Part shown: piece after piece, positions 20,721 through 30,431 of the stretch | How positions within the stretch are numbered: the first letter of the stretch is position 1 | Layout of the letters: each line of letters opens with the position of its first letter | DNA from: Cyanophora paradoxa | Taxonomy: Eukaryota > Glaucocystophyceae > Cyanophorales > Cyanophoraceae | Direction: 5' to 3' | Assembly (NCBI GenBank): GCA_004431415.1 | Contig: QPMI01000538.1 | Span: forward strand, 1-51,355 | Length of the DNA: 51,355 nt | Position numbers and translations under genes: made by a program | The notes under the pieces: generated by a model | What the model was told of the DNA's origin: nothing | The model's input: only the letters and a program-made list of their open reading frames with translations | Databases searched by the model: none

Positions 20721-23700
20721 CGTCTGGCTCCTGAGGAACCGCCTCAAGTGCAAGCTCTCCGCGGCCAATACCGGTCGCGGTCTGCGGCGCGGAACCCGCC
20801 GAAGCGCGACCGCGGCCGCGGCCACGGCCGGCGCCGGCCCTGCAGCATCCCCTTTCCCGTGTCGGTCGCAGCTCCGGCCGCGGCGCCGGCCACGGCGCCC
20901 GTCGCGGCAGCCAACGCTGTGTCCGTCAAGACTCCGCCCCATATCGGGATCGGCTCCTTTTCGTGCACGTGCACGCCCGCTAGCGTGTGCAGCGCGTGCA
21001 CGGATCTCGTCTCTACCTTGCACGAGTACCTCGGCCGCCTGCCCTCCAAGCTGCGCGACTACGCTGCAGACATGCAGGTTCGGCGCCCTCGCCCTCTCGC
21101 ATCTTCCCGCTCCTCACTGCCCGGCGCAGGAGTACCTAAACACGCTCGAGCAGACCGTCGGGCCGAAGCACGCCCTGACCGCCGCCTGCTCGCTCCGCCT
21201 CGCCCTCGCCCGCGTCGATCTCCGGGAAATGGACGAGGCTGCCAGGCTCTACGAGGTACTTGTACGTGCCCTGGCCTGGATCGCTCGATCTTACGATCGC
21301 GGCGCCCCGCAGCGGGCGCGGGCGCTCTACGCCGAGGACGGGAGGCTGCGGGCGGCGAGCAGCCCCGGCGCCCTCGCCGAGCACGGCGAAGTCCTGGGCG
21401 GCGTCCACCACGCCAGGGGCGACCTTCCCTCCGCCAAGAGGGCCTACCTCGTTCGCCCCTTTGAAATCGGCTAGCCCAAGTTGGCATGGCCTCTTCTCTC
21501 TCACACACACACGTGCAGTGGGCCCTTTCGTGCCGCGAGGAGCGCCTGCGGCCGCCGCTCGTGCCGACGCCCGAGAGCTTGATCTACATGGCCAAGACGG
21601 AGTACCACCTCGGCGTCTGCGTTTTCCTCATGGGCGACAACGACGCCTCGGAGTCTTACTTCAAGATACTCCATAAATATTGATCATGACAAGCTTCCGC
21701 TGACTGCCCCCGCAGTCCGGCTACGCGCACGAGCGGGAGGCGGGGGGCGGGGCGGGGATCGCGCGGCGCTGCTGCGACCTGCCGGTCCACGCCTACCTCA
21801 CCCTACTCGGGAGGGGGCACTCCGCCGCCGGCCGCCTGGACCGCCTCCACGACGTCATGCGGGTCCGTTATCGTACGACGCGGCCCGGCCCTGCCCTGGA
21901 GCTTAGCTTAAGCCCAGCCTAGATTAGAATCTTAGCTTAAGCTAAGCTTAGCTAAAGATAAAGCCTCGGCCGGTGCGGGCGTACGACGCGGCCGGGCCGG
22001 GGCGGCGCCCGTGCTTAAGCTAAGCTTAAGCTTGCGCCGCCTCGGCCGACCCGGCCGGCCTGGCTTCGGCTGGGGCGGCGCCCGCGCTTCAGCCTTAGCT
22101 TCAGCCGCCTCGGCCGACCCGGCCGGCCTGGCTAAGCTTAAGCTCGAGTCGCCTCGCAGATGGCTGCGGCGATCGCGGAGCGCGGGCTGTGCCGCGCCTG
22201 CGTCGCGCGCGGCGACCTCGCCGGAGTCGCCAAGGCGTTCTCAAGCATCTGCTGCAAGCGCGGCGACTTCGCCAGCGCAGAGGCGTTCTTAGAGGTGGGC
22301 GGGCGATCCCGGCCCTCGCCTTGTGCTTGATAAGGACACCGAACGCGTGCCAGGCACGCGTGCCGGGGTTGCCCGGCAGGGCAGAGTCCTCCTCCTTAGA
22401 CTATCTGCCCGCCGTCCTAGGCATAGCTATATAGCCTTCTGCCTGCGCGGCCTTAGACGTCGACGTCGCTGACGCCCTCTGCTCTACAGCGCCTCGTGGC
22501 GGAGACCGAACGGCTCCTGGGCGCCGAGCACCGCCGCCTCGGCTCGGCCCTCGTGCTCCTCGCCCGCTGCAAGCTGGACGCCGGCGAGCCGCCGGAGACC
22601 ATCTACCCCCTCGCCCGCGTGCGCCCGGACCCGTCCCGTCCGGCCGACGCGCGCTGTACCCCTGCCGCTCGCTCACCTGAGCCGTACCGCAGCGCGGGTG
22701 GGGGGTTCTCAGGGCGACCCTGGGCGCAACCAGCCCTAGCCCCGAGGTCGAGGGGGCGATCATCCTGCTAGGGGAGCTGCTGAGCAGGGCGCCGCACTTG
22801 GACGCCGACAAGAGCGTCGATATCGTCCAGGTGCGTCCCGTTTTCGAATCCGCCCGGCCCGAACTGATGCATTAGTCTTAAGGCGTACGTGCCCGCAGCG
22901 CGTTCTGGACTGGGCATCGGCGAACGACCGCATGCCGGCGGTGAACATTGTGCTTCGGATACCACGGCACATCGCGGTCTCTCACTCAGGCCCGCCTTGC
23001 ACCTCCCCGGCTGTGCATTTACCACGTAAAACCGGCAGGAGCGGGCACTCCCCAAGGAAACCCTCAGGGCGCGAATGGACAGCAGACTGGAGACGCGCAG
23101 GCGGGAGAAGGAAGAGCGGCAGCGGGCGGAGGAGGAGCGCGAGCGGGCGCGGCGGGAGGCCGAGCGCGCCGAGCGCGCCGCCCGCGACGCCGCCGACCGC
23201 GTGCGCCGTCTGAGCCGTCTGAGCCGTCTGAGCCGTCTGAGCTCGCCTTCGAATTCTGAGCTGCGCGGGGGCAGGAGGCGGCAAAGAGGCGTATGGGGGG
23301 CTCGCAGTGGGCCCCCGCTAAGAAGCTCCTTACGCGCCTTGACGCGCTTCTCAAGGTTAGTAAGCCTCTTTCCCCCCTCCCCGCCTCCTCCCCTCCTCCC
23401 CTACCCCCTCCCCCCCTCCCTTCGAATTCCGTCACACACACACACACACACACGCCCTCCCCGCCTCGAAATTAGAAAGCGCACCCCCTCCCCGGCCCTT
23501 ACCCCAGCCGTCCACCCCTCCCCCCCCTCTCTCCCCCCTGCCTCCAAGAGTGCTGCCCCCCCCCCCCTCCTCCCCCCCCCTCCCCCCCAATGCCTCTAAG
23601 AGGGGCGCGCAGCGATCGCCGGGCGACTTCGAGGGTCGCCTGCTCCGCATCCGTGCGCGAGCGAGCGAGCCGAGCCGAGCCGGTCCTCGGCTCTGATTTG

Positions 23701-24881
23701 ATCTCGCTGACGGGCGGGCGGGCGGACCCGGGGGGGCGCAGAGTGCATGGCAGGGGCGGGCCAGCTCGAGGAGGCGGGGCGGGAGGCGGAGCGGGCCGAG
23801 CGGGCGCTCGCCGGCGCCGGCGCCAGCGCGGACGCCCTCCAGAGGTGCGCATGCGCGGTCCGGTCGCCCTCCCTCCAAGGCTCGACGGGCGCGCCCTGAG
23901 CCGCAGCGGCAGGGTTCAGGATCAGCGGCGCGTCATCGCGGGCGAGCTGCTGCAGCGCGAGGAGGCGAAGAAGCGGGAGGAGGCGCAGAGGCGGGAGGAA
24001 ATGGCGGCGAAGAGGAAGGAGGAGGAAGAGGAGGCGCTGCGCGCGAAGGAACAGCGGCGCGCGCAGGAGCGGCGGCAGCTGCAGCGGAAGGAGCAGAAGC
24101 GAGAAGAGGCGCGCCCGCAGGCGGAGGGAGCCGAGCGGCAGCGTGCGGCGGAGCAGCTGCAGCAGCGGAGGCGCGAGGAAGAGCGGCGGGCCGCGCAGGC
24201 AGCTGCAGCCGCGGCAGCGCCAGCGGAGACCTCAAGCCCGCCGCCTTCCGAGGCCGGCCCCAGCTCGGGCCGTTGGTCGGAGGCTGCGGCTGCGGCTGCC
24301 GCCTGCCGCTTCTTCGCGAGGGGCCTCTGCCGCAACGGCGACCGCTGCCGGTGCGGGAGGTTGGGCGGGCCGGGGCTTCGAATTCCCCCGCGCGCCCCTA
24401 GCCTCTCGCGCGGTCGTCCCGCCCCTCTGTCGACTGTTTGTTTGGCAGGTACCGGCACGAGGCGAGGGCGGACGCCGGGGCGGGGGCGGGCGACCTCGAG
24501 CCTGGGCCCGCGCCGGCGCCTTTCGCGGCCCCCGAGGGGGCAGATCCAGGGCCCGCGGGCGAGCCCGGGCCCGAGTGCGCCATCTGCCTCGGGCCCCTGT
24601 CTGCCGGCCCGCCCGCCGCCGCCCTCCCCTGCCGCCGTGCGCCCCGCACCCAAAGCGTCTCTTGCTTCTCTAATTATAATGCCTAAGATTTACCTTGCGC
24701 TTGCATCTCCGCAGACCGCTTCCACGGCCCCTGCATCGAGGCGTGGAGAAGGGCGATCGCGAGCTCGGGCGGGGCCGCCGCCGGCCGCCGCCCCTGCCCC
24801 TTCCGCTGCCCCCTCCCGGCGCGCCCCACTCGGCCCTACCTGCCCCCCGGCCTCTTCTCCACTCGAGCCTCTTCCCAGTAA
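20720..24881 (+). CDS. TPR / coiled-coil / CCCH / RING protein (putative E3 ubiquitin ligase), multi-exon
   Basis: Exons read from flanking AG/GT sites are about 20720-21077, 21130-21255, 21313-21450, 21519-about 21663, 21716-21862, 22160-22294, 22490-22618, 22734-22830, 23039-23200, 23275-23355, one near 23765-23844, 23920-24350, 24449-24636, 24715-24881. The N-terminal half has TPR-like helix pairs (EYLNTLEQTVGPKHALTAA, RLVAETERLLGAEHRRL). A long Glu/Arg coiled coil follows. An intron after TGCCG (24350) splits a CCCH finger of spacing C-x7-C-x5-C-x3-H (CRFFARGLCRNGDRCRYRH). A RING finger split by the next intron follows: CAICLG .. PCRHRFHGPCIEAW .. CPFRC. The CCCH-plus-RING pairing recalls makorin-type ligases; the TPR addition is unusual. 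The exon ending near 21663 lacks a clear GT. The 5' end is not defined. Confidence 0.72.
21895..22145. repeat. Intronic short repeats
   Basis: Within one intron, AGCTTAAGC-type segments recur, and a segment reading GCCGCCTCGGCCGACCCGG occurs twice (about 22035 and 22105) with matching flanks. This is probably a local duplication with no coding role. Confidence 0.55.
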
Positions 24882-26334
24882 TTTATTCGCCTTTCAGGCG
24901 TTTAGCTTGCAATTGCTGCACGACAGCCGATTAGCTGACGTCTTATCGTCTGCTCTGACCTATAGCTATATATATCAAGGGGGGGTCGACTGCTTTTCCC
25001 CGCAGCGCTGGCAAACGCACAAGCACACTGCGACCGCATGTAAAGCGCAGGCTGCGCAGCCCGCCGAGCGATCGACTCGGCGACCTGCTGCCGGCGCCGC
25101 TACGGCATGCGCAGCCGCGCGCTAGATATGCAGCTGCGGGCCTAGGCGCGAACGGTACCGACAGCTTGCATGTGATCATGACCAGGACAGTCGGATATCT
25201 AGATCTTATAAATCAACCGCGCGACCCTGAGAAGAGGGCGCCGCGCGGGGGAGGGGGCGCGGCCCAGCGCGGCTCTAGCTTGCTAGCTTGGTCCTAAGAA
25301 ACCTGGTCTTGCAGCCCCAGAACGACCCTAAGAAGAGGGCGCCGGGCGGGGCGAGGCGCGATGCTCTAGCTTGGCCGGCCCGGGCGGGGGTGGGGGTGGG
25401 GCGGGGGGCGCCGCGCAGGCCGTGAACAGTTCGCATTTGGACACGTACTCAAAACGCAGGTCCGGGCTACAAGTGTGGGAATGTACACTGCGGCCGCCGC
25501 GGCCGCGGGCCCAGCCCACCAGCGAACTGGCCGGCCGGGCCCTGCGTGGCCCCCTAAGGAGAGTAATGCGCCTCCCCGCGGACACTCTGGCTAGCTAAAT
25601 AGCTACATGTGCCCGCATGCGCGGCGTGGTGCTGCATCGCGTCTTGTGGCGGCGGGGGGTCGTCTAGGGGCGGTGGCGGGAGCCCCTACAGGCCCATGGA
25701 GGGAACCCGACATGAGGTCAGCCTGCGGTGGGCGCGAAGAGGGGTCAGATCGTAATCCAAAATCAAAACAAACGGGGCCGCACTCGATCGACGAGCCTCC
25801 CACCCAGAGGAGCGCCTGCGCGGGCGGAGGACGATCAGCCGCCGAGCAGGCCGACGCTCCAGGGCACCTGCGCGCGCGGTGCGCACCTGGGGCGCGTCTT
25901 GGACGGGAGCCCCTACAGGCCCTGTGGGGGGCCCGACATGGAGTCAGCCTGCGCCGGAGGGCGAAAAAGGGGGTCAGATCGATATATCGAAAAAGCCTTT
26001 GTTTTCAAAGGGAACGGGGGCGCACTCGATCGACGTGCCTCCCGCCAAAGGCGAACGCCTGCGCGCCGAAGGGCGCAACGATGCATCAGAGGACCATCGC
26101 GGCAGGACTTCATGAAGGACCAGGGCGCAGAACGAACTGGGCATTTGCTCGAGCACGATGGATGTGCCCGAAGCCTCGCCAGGCCGCGCGGAGGCGGCCC
26201 GCCGCTGATTCTGGTGACCTGTAACGCGTGCATTCGCTGAGCATGCGGACCACGATGAGGGGGAAGACGACGGGAAGACGCCAACGCACCTTGCAATGCT
26301 GCACGGAATGGAATGTGACCGCGAAACCAGTGTT
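22617..26334 (+). repeat. Segmental duplication, copy 2 (ends at the viral junction)
   Basis: This is a direct repeat of 1-3662. It starts at the donor of the intron after ..YPLAR, because the window begins there in copy 1. It ends at CCAGTGTT, 26334, where the AT-rich viral sequence begins. In this copy the CCCH/RING coding exons are open, unlike copy 1. Confidence 0.93.
24882..26334. other. Host non-coding region downstream of the RING gene
   Basis: This is about 1.45 kb shared with copy 1 (2228-3662). It includes TATA-rich spots (TATAGCTATATATA near 24961), CG palindromes such as GCGGCCGCCGCGGCCGC (25492), and the degenerate 230-bp repeat pair. No gene was recognised. Confidence 0.55.
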
Positions 26335-26618
26335 ACACATAGTAAAATGCGGAGTTTTAACCCTCGGCTTAATCTTAATTGATTTTGTTGATATATCTCG
26401 TATATTCTATTTCAATCAATCGATAATCTGTGTATATCTTATCGAATATTCATTTATTTCGTTTATTTTGTATTCTTTTCGATATTTTATCGTAAATTTC
26501 TCTTATTTTCCGATTAGTCTTACTGAGTCTATCGATAATCTGTATATATTTCCGAATAATATAACTGAATCTCAATTAGATCTTGCCTCTGGTTAAAACT
26601 CCGCATTTTACTATGTGT
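26335..26618. repeat. 284-bp structure with perfect 28-bp inverted ends at the viral terminus
   Basis: Bases 26335-26362 (ACACATAGTAAAATGCGGAG..) are the exact reverse complement of 26591-26618. The interior is AT-rich, and ATCGATAATCTGT occurs twice inside. There is no matching target duplication around the 284 bp (left GTGTT, right GATTG). The outer border coincides exactly with the host-virus junction. It could be the virus's own terminal repeat carried with an inverted internal copy, or a MITE sitting at the junction. Confidence 0.8.
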
Positions 26619-26860
26619 GATTGGTCTAAAAGTTAATTGATTTAATCGATATTATATTCATGTACTTTCTCGATTAAATTTAATTAAATTTAATTCATTT
26701 AATCGGAAACATATCGCTAAACTCGATTAAGATCCATAAATGATTCATTTGTTTATATTAACAAATCGATCTCTTATTGAATTCAATCGTAATTATACAT
26801 GAAATTGATATGTTTTTATCATGTTTTATTGAGTCTAAGGGGGGACCCTTAGAAAATTGG

Positions 26861-26962
26861 GTGTCACAGGTGTCACAGGTGTCACAGGTCAATCCCAAGG
26901 AAAGTCCTAGTGAGAAATTGATTTTTAAAATCCACGGGATAGACCTGTGACACCTGTGACAC
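26861..26962. repeat. TGTCACAGG iteron/hairpin element, copy 1
   Basis: Three head-to-tail 9-bp units (GTGTCACAG) followed by GTCAATCCC are mirrored about 45 bases later by GGGATAGACCTGTGACACC. This forms a long imperfect hairpin. The same arrangement, with a similar trailing CCAT..TTCAGTAAGG, recurs at 43745-43845, but the central spacer differs. The reading frame is not conserved between copies, so the element acts as DNA or RNA structure. Confidence 0.8.
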
Positions 26963-27304
26963 AAACCATATTCAGTAAGGACCTCATATATTGTGAAAAT
27001 CTCAGTGTTAGTTGGTGTAGTTGATTCAAAAAATGCATTTTATACTCTGATTCATTGTTATTTCCTGTGAAATTTGAGTCAACTCAACCCACTTAGTCAA
27101 CCCTTGCATTGAATTCGTAACAAAATCCATATACTATTACTACTTTTACGATTAATATGAGTCAACCTTGAGTCCACTTTAATTATAGGGGGAATCTAGG
27201 GGAATGTTGAGTTTTACTGTAATGAAATCGAACATTATTCCAATTACTTACAATAGAATTCTATCGTAAAAAATGTCCGGAATCCGGAAAATAATCATTG
27301 TATA

Positions 27305-27353
27305 AAGCTACTGTAGTGAAAGGATATATTATATCTTTTTGTTACAGTAGCTT
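27305..27353. terminator. Stem-loop downstream of the decarboxylase gene
   Basis: The arms AAGCTACTGTA (27305-27315) and TACAGTAGCTT (27343-27353) enclose an AT-rich, partly palindromic loop (GGATATATTATATC). It lies about 60 bases beyond the stop codon of the minus-strand gene 27411-27809. A transcript 3'-end role is inferred from position. Confidence 0.4.
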
Positions 27354-27410
27354 ATCAATGTTATTGTTAGAAAACAAAGGAATCCTTTAGAAATTCATTA
27401 TAGAAACCCA

Positions 27411-27809
27411 TCAAAACGGGAATCTATCATGTTTATGTCTCTCAGTCTTCTCAAATGTTAAGAAATTCATTGTTTTATCGATCTCATCTGCTACTGATTG
27501 TGTTTTATGCTGAGCTTCTTTACCACAACTGAATATATCAATTGCTAACATGCCTTCATTGGAATAACAATGAGCTGTACAATGGCTTTCATCTAATAGC
27601 AGAACCAAAGCAAAACCAGGAGGTGATAGTTTGCCATCAAATATCTCACAGTGTTTATGAACAATCCTAATACCTTGTCTCAATATTGCTTGTTCAAGGG
27701 TTCTCATAATCCAATTACCAAGAAAGCTAACATGCTCATAACCTGTTGCTATAGCTGTTTTAGCCTTGTAATCAAGCATTACATGAAAGCCTCTGTATTT
27801 AGTCTCCAT
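27411..27809 (-). CDS. speD: S-adenosylmethionine decarboxylase proenzyme
   Basis: This 132-residue protein has the size and catalytic layout of the short bacterial-type AdoMet decarboxylases. Ser75 follows Glu74 in ESH, the self-cleavage site that makes the pyruvoyl cofactor. His80 lies five residues on and Cys95 (SCG) twenty residues on, the same spacing as Ser63/His68/Cys83 in the well-studied Thermotoga enzyme. The segment DIFSCG matches the family's DIFTCG. The enzyme makes decarboxylated AdoMet, the aminopropyl donor for spermidine. As a cytosolic host-metabolism gene it would act as an auxiliary metabolic gene of the virus, perhaps supplying polyamines for DNA packaging. It is the last gene of the minus-strand cluster. 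The start at 27809 gives the family length. The frame is intact. Confidence 0.85.
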   Translation of the reverse strand: METKYRGFHVMLDYKAKTAIATGYEHVSFLGNWIMRTLEQAILRQGIRIVHKHCEIFDGKLSPPGFALVLLLDESHCTAHCYSNEGMLAIDIFSCGKEAQHKTQSVADEIDKTMNFLTFEKTERHKHDRFPF

Positions 27810-27838
27810 TAAGAATACCTTAGAAAAATTAATTAATC

Positions 27839-28111
27839 CTAATCGAACCTAATGCAAATATCCCTGTACTCTACTTTGATTGATGAAGTAGCCCTTTTCC
27901 TGTAAGCCTGAGAATGCTTTTTGTTGCATTCCCTACAACCTGATCCCTTCACATGATTAAAGGGATATGTAAGGATCACCTTGTTACACTGCAAACATCT
28001 AACAGATACTTTCTCTTGAGCTTTGATGTAATGTGTCTCACTGTAATCGAATTTATCTTTACCATGAACTGTCATAGCAGCATCAATAAACTTTTTTGTT
28101 TTACTATCCAT
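27839..28111 (-). CDS. Small zinc-ribbon protein of the giant-virus/phage type
   Basis: The protein has 90 residues. The N-terminal FIDAAMTVHGKDKFDYSETHY is a common module (..HGxKYDYS..Y) in giant-virus and phage proteins, often beside homing nucleases. It is followed by CLQC and GSGCREC, giving four cysteines for one zinc ion (about residues 39-42 and 59-62). It probably binds DNA; no catalytic residues are visible. It lies 29 bp upstream of the decarboxylase start. A TATA-like TTATATATAGAG sits directly before its ATG at 28111. Confidence 0.65.
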   Translation of the reverse strand: MDSKTKKFIDAAMTVHGKDKFDYSETHYIKAQEKVSVRCLQCNKVILTYPFNHVKGSGCRECNKKHSQAYRKRATSSIKVEYRDICIRFD

Positions 28112-28133
28112 ACTCTATATATAACCAATATTC

Positions 28134-28970
28134 TTATGGAGCAGTATCCTGTCCAAAAATGGGGAAATATCGATTTGTGCCATAATACTCAGCATAGGTA
28201 TTCTGCCTTGCAATAAAATCGGTTCTCTCAGCATATAATACACACTTGTAGATACCAAACTTGGTGGCTCTCACTAAGAACTGATAATCTTCCAAACCGA
28301 AATTGACTCCATGATAAGCAATACCAAAATTATCATATGGGGTGATCACAACAGCAAAATTAGGAGTTCCACCCTCTACTTGGCAAACAGCATAAACATC
28401 AGGTGGAATATCAACAACTACCTTATAGTGGTCACCAATCTCAACAAGAGAGTCTACTACTGCTGTTTGTTCATTCACAACAATTGGGAATATCTTGATT
28501 ATATAGGGGGCATTCATGCTGGGGACATAGGTTCGAATTCTTGTGTTAGGATCAATGGGATTGGGTTGATCATTCACAAATAGAGGCGCTCCAACAGCCC
28601 CACCAACCCTAAGACCATCACCAATATAAGCTCCCCCCGATTTGCAGTTAATAGCTCCAGACCTAGATTCAAAAGAATAAGTAGACAGAGGATCTCCATA
28701 GCTATCTGGGTCTCCATAATGAGCAGAAAAGTTTGCATTTGTGACAAGTAGCTTAGTTGTCTTAACTATTCCATTATTTTTATCACATCTGAGTTCCTGC
28801 AATCTCAGTTTGTGGGTGGAACCAAAAGTATTCATGGTAGGTTGGACCTCTGTGGATTGGAGACCTTCCACATCATCAAAAGTAGCATGCTGTAAAACAT
28901 GGTTTGCTGGGGCAGCTAATGATAGCTGTGGTGTTATAATTCGCTCTATTGGTGTGGGTGCCTCTGCCAT
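28134..28970 (-). CDS. Putative virion/fibre-associated protein, paralogue 1
   Basis: The 278-residue protein is clearly related to the 284-residue protein at 29538-30392. Both have FDDVEGLQSTE / VNDEVRGLESTE near the N-terminus, then LRCDKNNGIVKTTKLLVTN / LRADKNSGVVKTTRLLVTN at about residues 57-78, then SGGAYIGDGLRV / SGGAFIGGGCRV. The rest is predicted beta-rich with no Cys/His cluster, signal peptide or membrane segment. The family was not recognised. The location in the tail-fibre cluster suggests a structural or receptor-related role, which is inference. Confidence 0.75.
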   Translation of the reverse strand: MAEAPTPIERIITPQLSLAAPANHVLQHATFDDVEGLQSTEVQPTMNTFGSTHKLRLQELRCDKNNGIVKTTKLLVTNANFSAHYGDPDSYGDPLSTYSFESRSGAINCKSGGAYIGDGLRVGGAVGAPLFVNDQPNPIDPNTRIRTYVPSMNAPYIIKIFPIVVNEQTAVVDSLVEIGDHYKVVVDIPPDVYAVCQVEGGTPNFAVVITPYDNFGIAYHGVNFGLEDYQFLVRATKFGIYKCVLYAERTDFIARQNTYAEYYGTNRYFPIFGQDTAP

Positions 28971-28993
28971 TTTACATTAAAGGGATATATCTT

Positions 28994-29488
28994 TTATGGG
29001 GTTGGCTCATCAATTACATTCAAATATGCAAACTCTCCTTTAATTTCGATTGCCCGGGCATTGTATGCTCTTGCTGCGTCTTCTTCTTTTTCAAAGTAGC
29101 CAATAATAATTTGTTTATAGTCGTGTTTGATTTTTGCAAGCCATTTCTTCATTCCTTTACTCCAAGAGACACCTTTGTATTTACTGGTGGATTCTTGTGT
29201 AGTTTTGGGTTTGTTCATCTGATTCTGTGCATGTGTGCATCTCCGAAGATTGGTTTTTCTATTGTCCAACTTGTCGTGATTGATATGATCAATCTGAATC
29301 TTAGGGTCAATTTCAGACATTGCATATCTGTGCGCCCTGGTGAGTGTTTGACCAATTCTGCAATTTACATAACCTCTCGTATCAATTGACCAAGTATACC
29401 TCTCAAACCGTTCTTTATCTTCATAATCAATTTTCATAAACTTCCCATGACCTTTTTTTCCTGAGAGAGCGATTAAAGCATAATCCAT
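28994..29488 (-). CDS. HNH homing endonuclease with AP2 DNA-binding domain
   Basis: The protein has 164 residues. The HNH nuclease part lies at residues 50-90: H53-R54, the metal-binding IDHINHDKLDNRKTNLR with D67 and H68, and Asn80. A C-terminal AP2 domain (about 103-157) contains YKGVSWSKGMKKWLAKI, YFEKEEDAARAYNARAI and GEFAYLN. HNH-AP2 pairs are typical free-standing homing endonucleases of phages and large eukaryotic viruses. The gene lies between two paralogous genes. Its last residues (VIDEPTP) echo the last residues of the upstream paralogue (IIDDPTP), and the DNA around the two stops is nearly identical. That suggests insertion with, or capture of, the end of a duplicated gene. Confidence 0.88.
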   Translation of the reverse strand: MDYALIALSGKKGHGKFMKIDYEDKERFERYTWSIDTRGYVNCRIGQTLTRAHRYAMSEIDPKIQIDHINHDKLDNRKTNLRRCTHAQNQMNKPKTTQESTSKYKGVSWSKGMKKWLAKIKHDYKQIIIGYFEKEEDAARAYNARAIEIKGEFAYLNVIDEPTP

Positions 29489-29537
29489 GATGGTGAATTC
29501 TTATACGTTTTACCAAGCTATTTTTTATATCATTTTT

Positions 29538-30392
29538 TTATGGGGTCGGGTCATCAATAATATCTGGCTCCGCATAGAATCCGGTTGTGAAGATATCAGC
29601 AACATTTACCCCACGAAGTGCTGATACAGCTGCTATATCTGTTCTCAGTCCCATAATCATAGTATTGTATACTCCAACCTCAGTGACAAACAGATCATAA
29701 GTAAATGTCAGATTGTTATAAACACAATATCCCCGACCAAAATGGTTGGATGCTTGAACAAAGAATAGGTAATTGTGACCTTGTTGGTTATTATTTGCTC
29801 TACACATTGAGAGCATTGCTGTGGGAAGAGGAATATTCCTTCTCACTCGATCAGTTCCTGTAATGGAAACCAATTCTGAATTTTCAAGAGTGACAGATGA
29901 TGCAACATAGAAATGCAGAAAAGGTTGCTGTGCAACTGGTGTATAGAACCGAATTCTTTGTGGGTTCTCTACATTTTGTTCAAGAGTATCTGGGACATCA
30001 TTGTAGGAAACAGAGGATGAAAGCTGACCTGAAACTCTGCAACCACCACCAATAAAAGCTCCTCCTGATCTCACAGTAACAGCAGCAGTATTCTTATCGA
30101 AATCTAGGGCTTTCAGATCAACACTGTAAGCATCAGGACCTCCATTTGTAGGTTGGAAGAAGTTTGCATTAGTCACAAGAAGTCGAGTTGTTTTAACCAC
30201 ACCAGAATTCTTATCAGCTCTCAGCTCTTTAACTCGAATAATCGAATTCTTATCAAAGGAGTTACCATTGGAATTGGGTCTCTCTGTGGATTCTAATCCA
30301 CGAACCTCATCATTTACTTCATGCTGGCGAAAATGCATTGCAGGGGATCCAAGGGAATATATTGGAAGTTGAACTCGATTATATTCACCCAT
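29538..30392 (-). CDS. Putative virion/fibre-associated protein, paralogue 2
   Basis: The 284-residue protein is the paralogue of 28134-28970; shared blocks are listed there. The conserved LRADKNSGVVKTTRLLVTN lies at about residues 55-73. The central part is variable, as expected for surface-exposed loops, and the C-terminus is FYAEPDIIDDPTP. No enzyme motif was found. It follows the 101-residue gene 30432-30737 on the same strand with 39 bases between them, and is probably co-transcribed with the fibre genes. Confidence 0.75.
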   Translation of the reverse strand: MGEYNRVQLPIYSLGSPAMHFRQHEVNDEVRGLESTERPNSNGNSFDKNSIIRVKELRADKNSGVVKTTRLLVTNANFFQPTNGGPDAYSVDLKALDFDKNTAAVTVRSGGAFIGGGCRVSGQLSSSVSYNDVPDTLEQNVENPQRIRFYTPVAQQPFLHFYVASSVTLENSELVSITGTDRVRRNIPLPTAMLSMCRANNNQQGHNYLFFVQASNHFGRGYCVYNNLTFTYDLFVTEVGVYNTMIMGLRTDIAAVSALRGVNVADIFTTGFYAEPDIIDDPTP

Positions 30393-30431
30393 TGCTTCTT
30401 TTACTAAGAAGGAAAGAAAAATAAACTACCA

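Larger units (their letters stand above)
26619..27410. other. Viral non-coding region near the left end
   Basis: This is about 790 bp, AT-rich, without a supported gene. It contains the TGTCACAGG hairpin element (26861-26962), several GAGTCAAC-type words (27078-27175), and a stem-loop at 27305-27353 with arms AAGCTACTGTA / TACAGTAGCTT just before the decarboxylase gene's 3' end. Confidence 0.6.

Noticed and set aside
26335-26618. Simple MITE insertion as the full explanation of the 284-bp inverted repeat
   Set aside because: No target duplication flanks it and its left border equals the host-virus border. Kept as an alternative only.
26861-26962. CRISPR-like array from the repeated TGTCACAGG units
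   Set aside because: Units are 9 bp, contiguous, without spacers, and are mirrored as a hairpin; there are no cas genes and the context is eukaryotic or viral.
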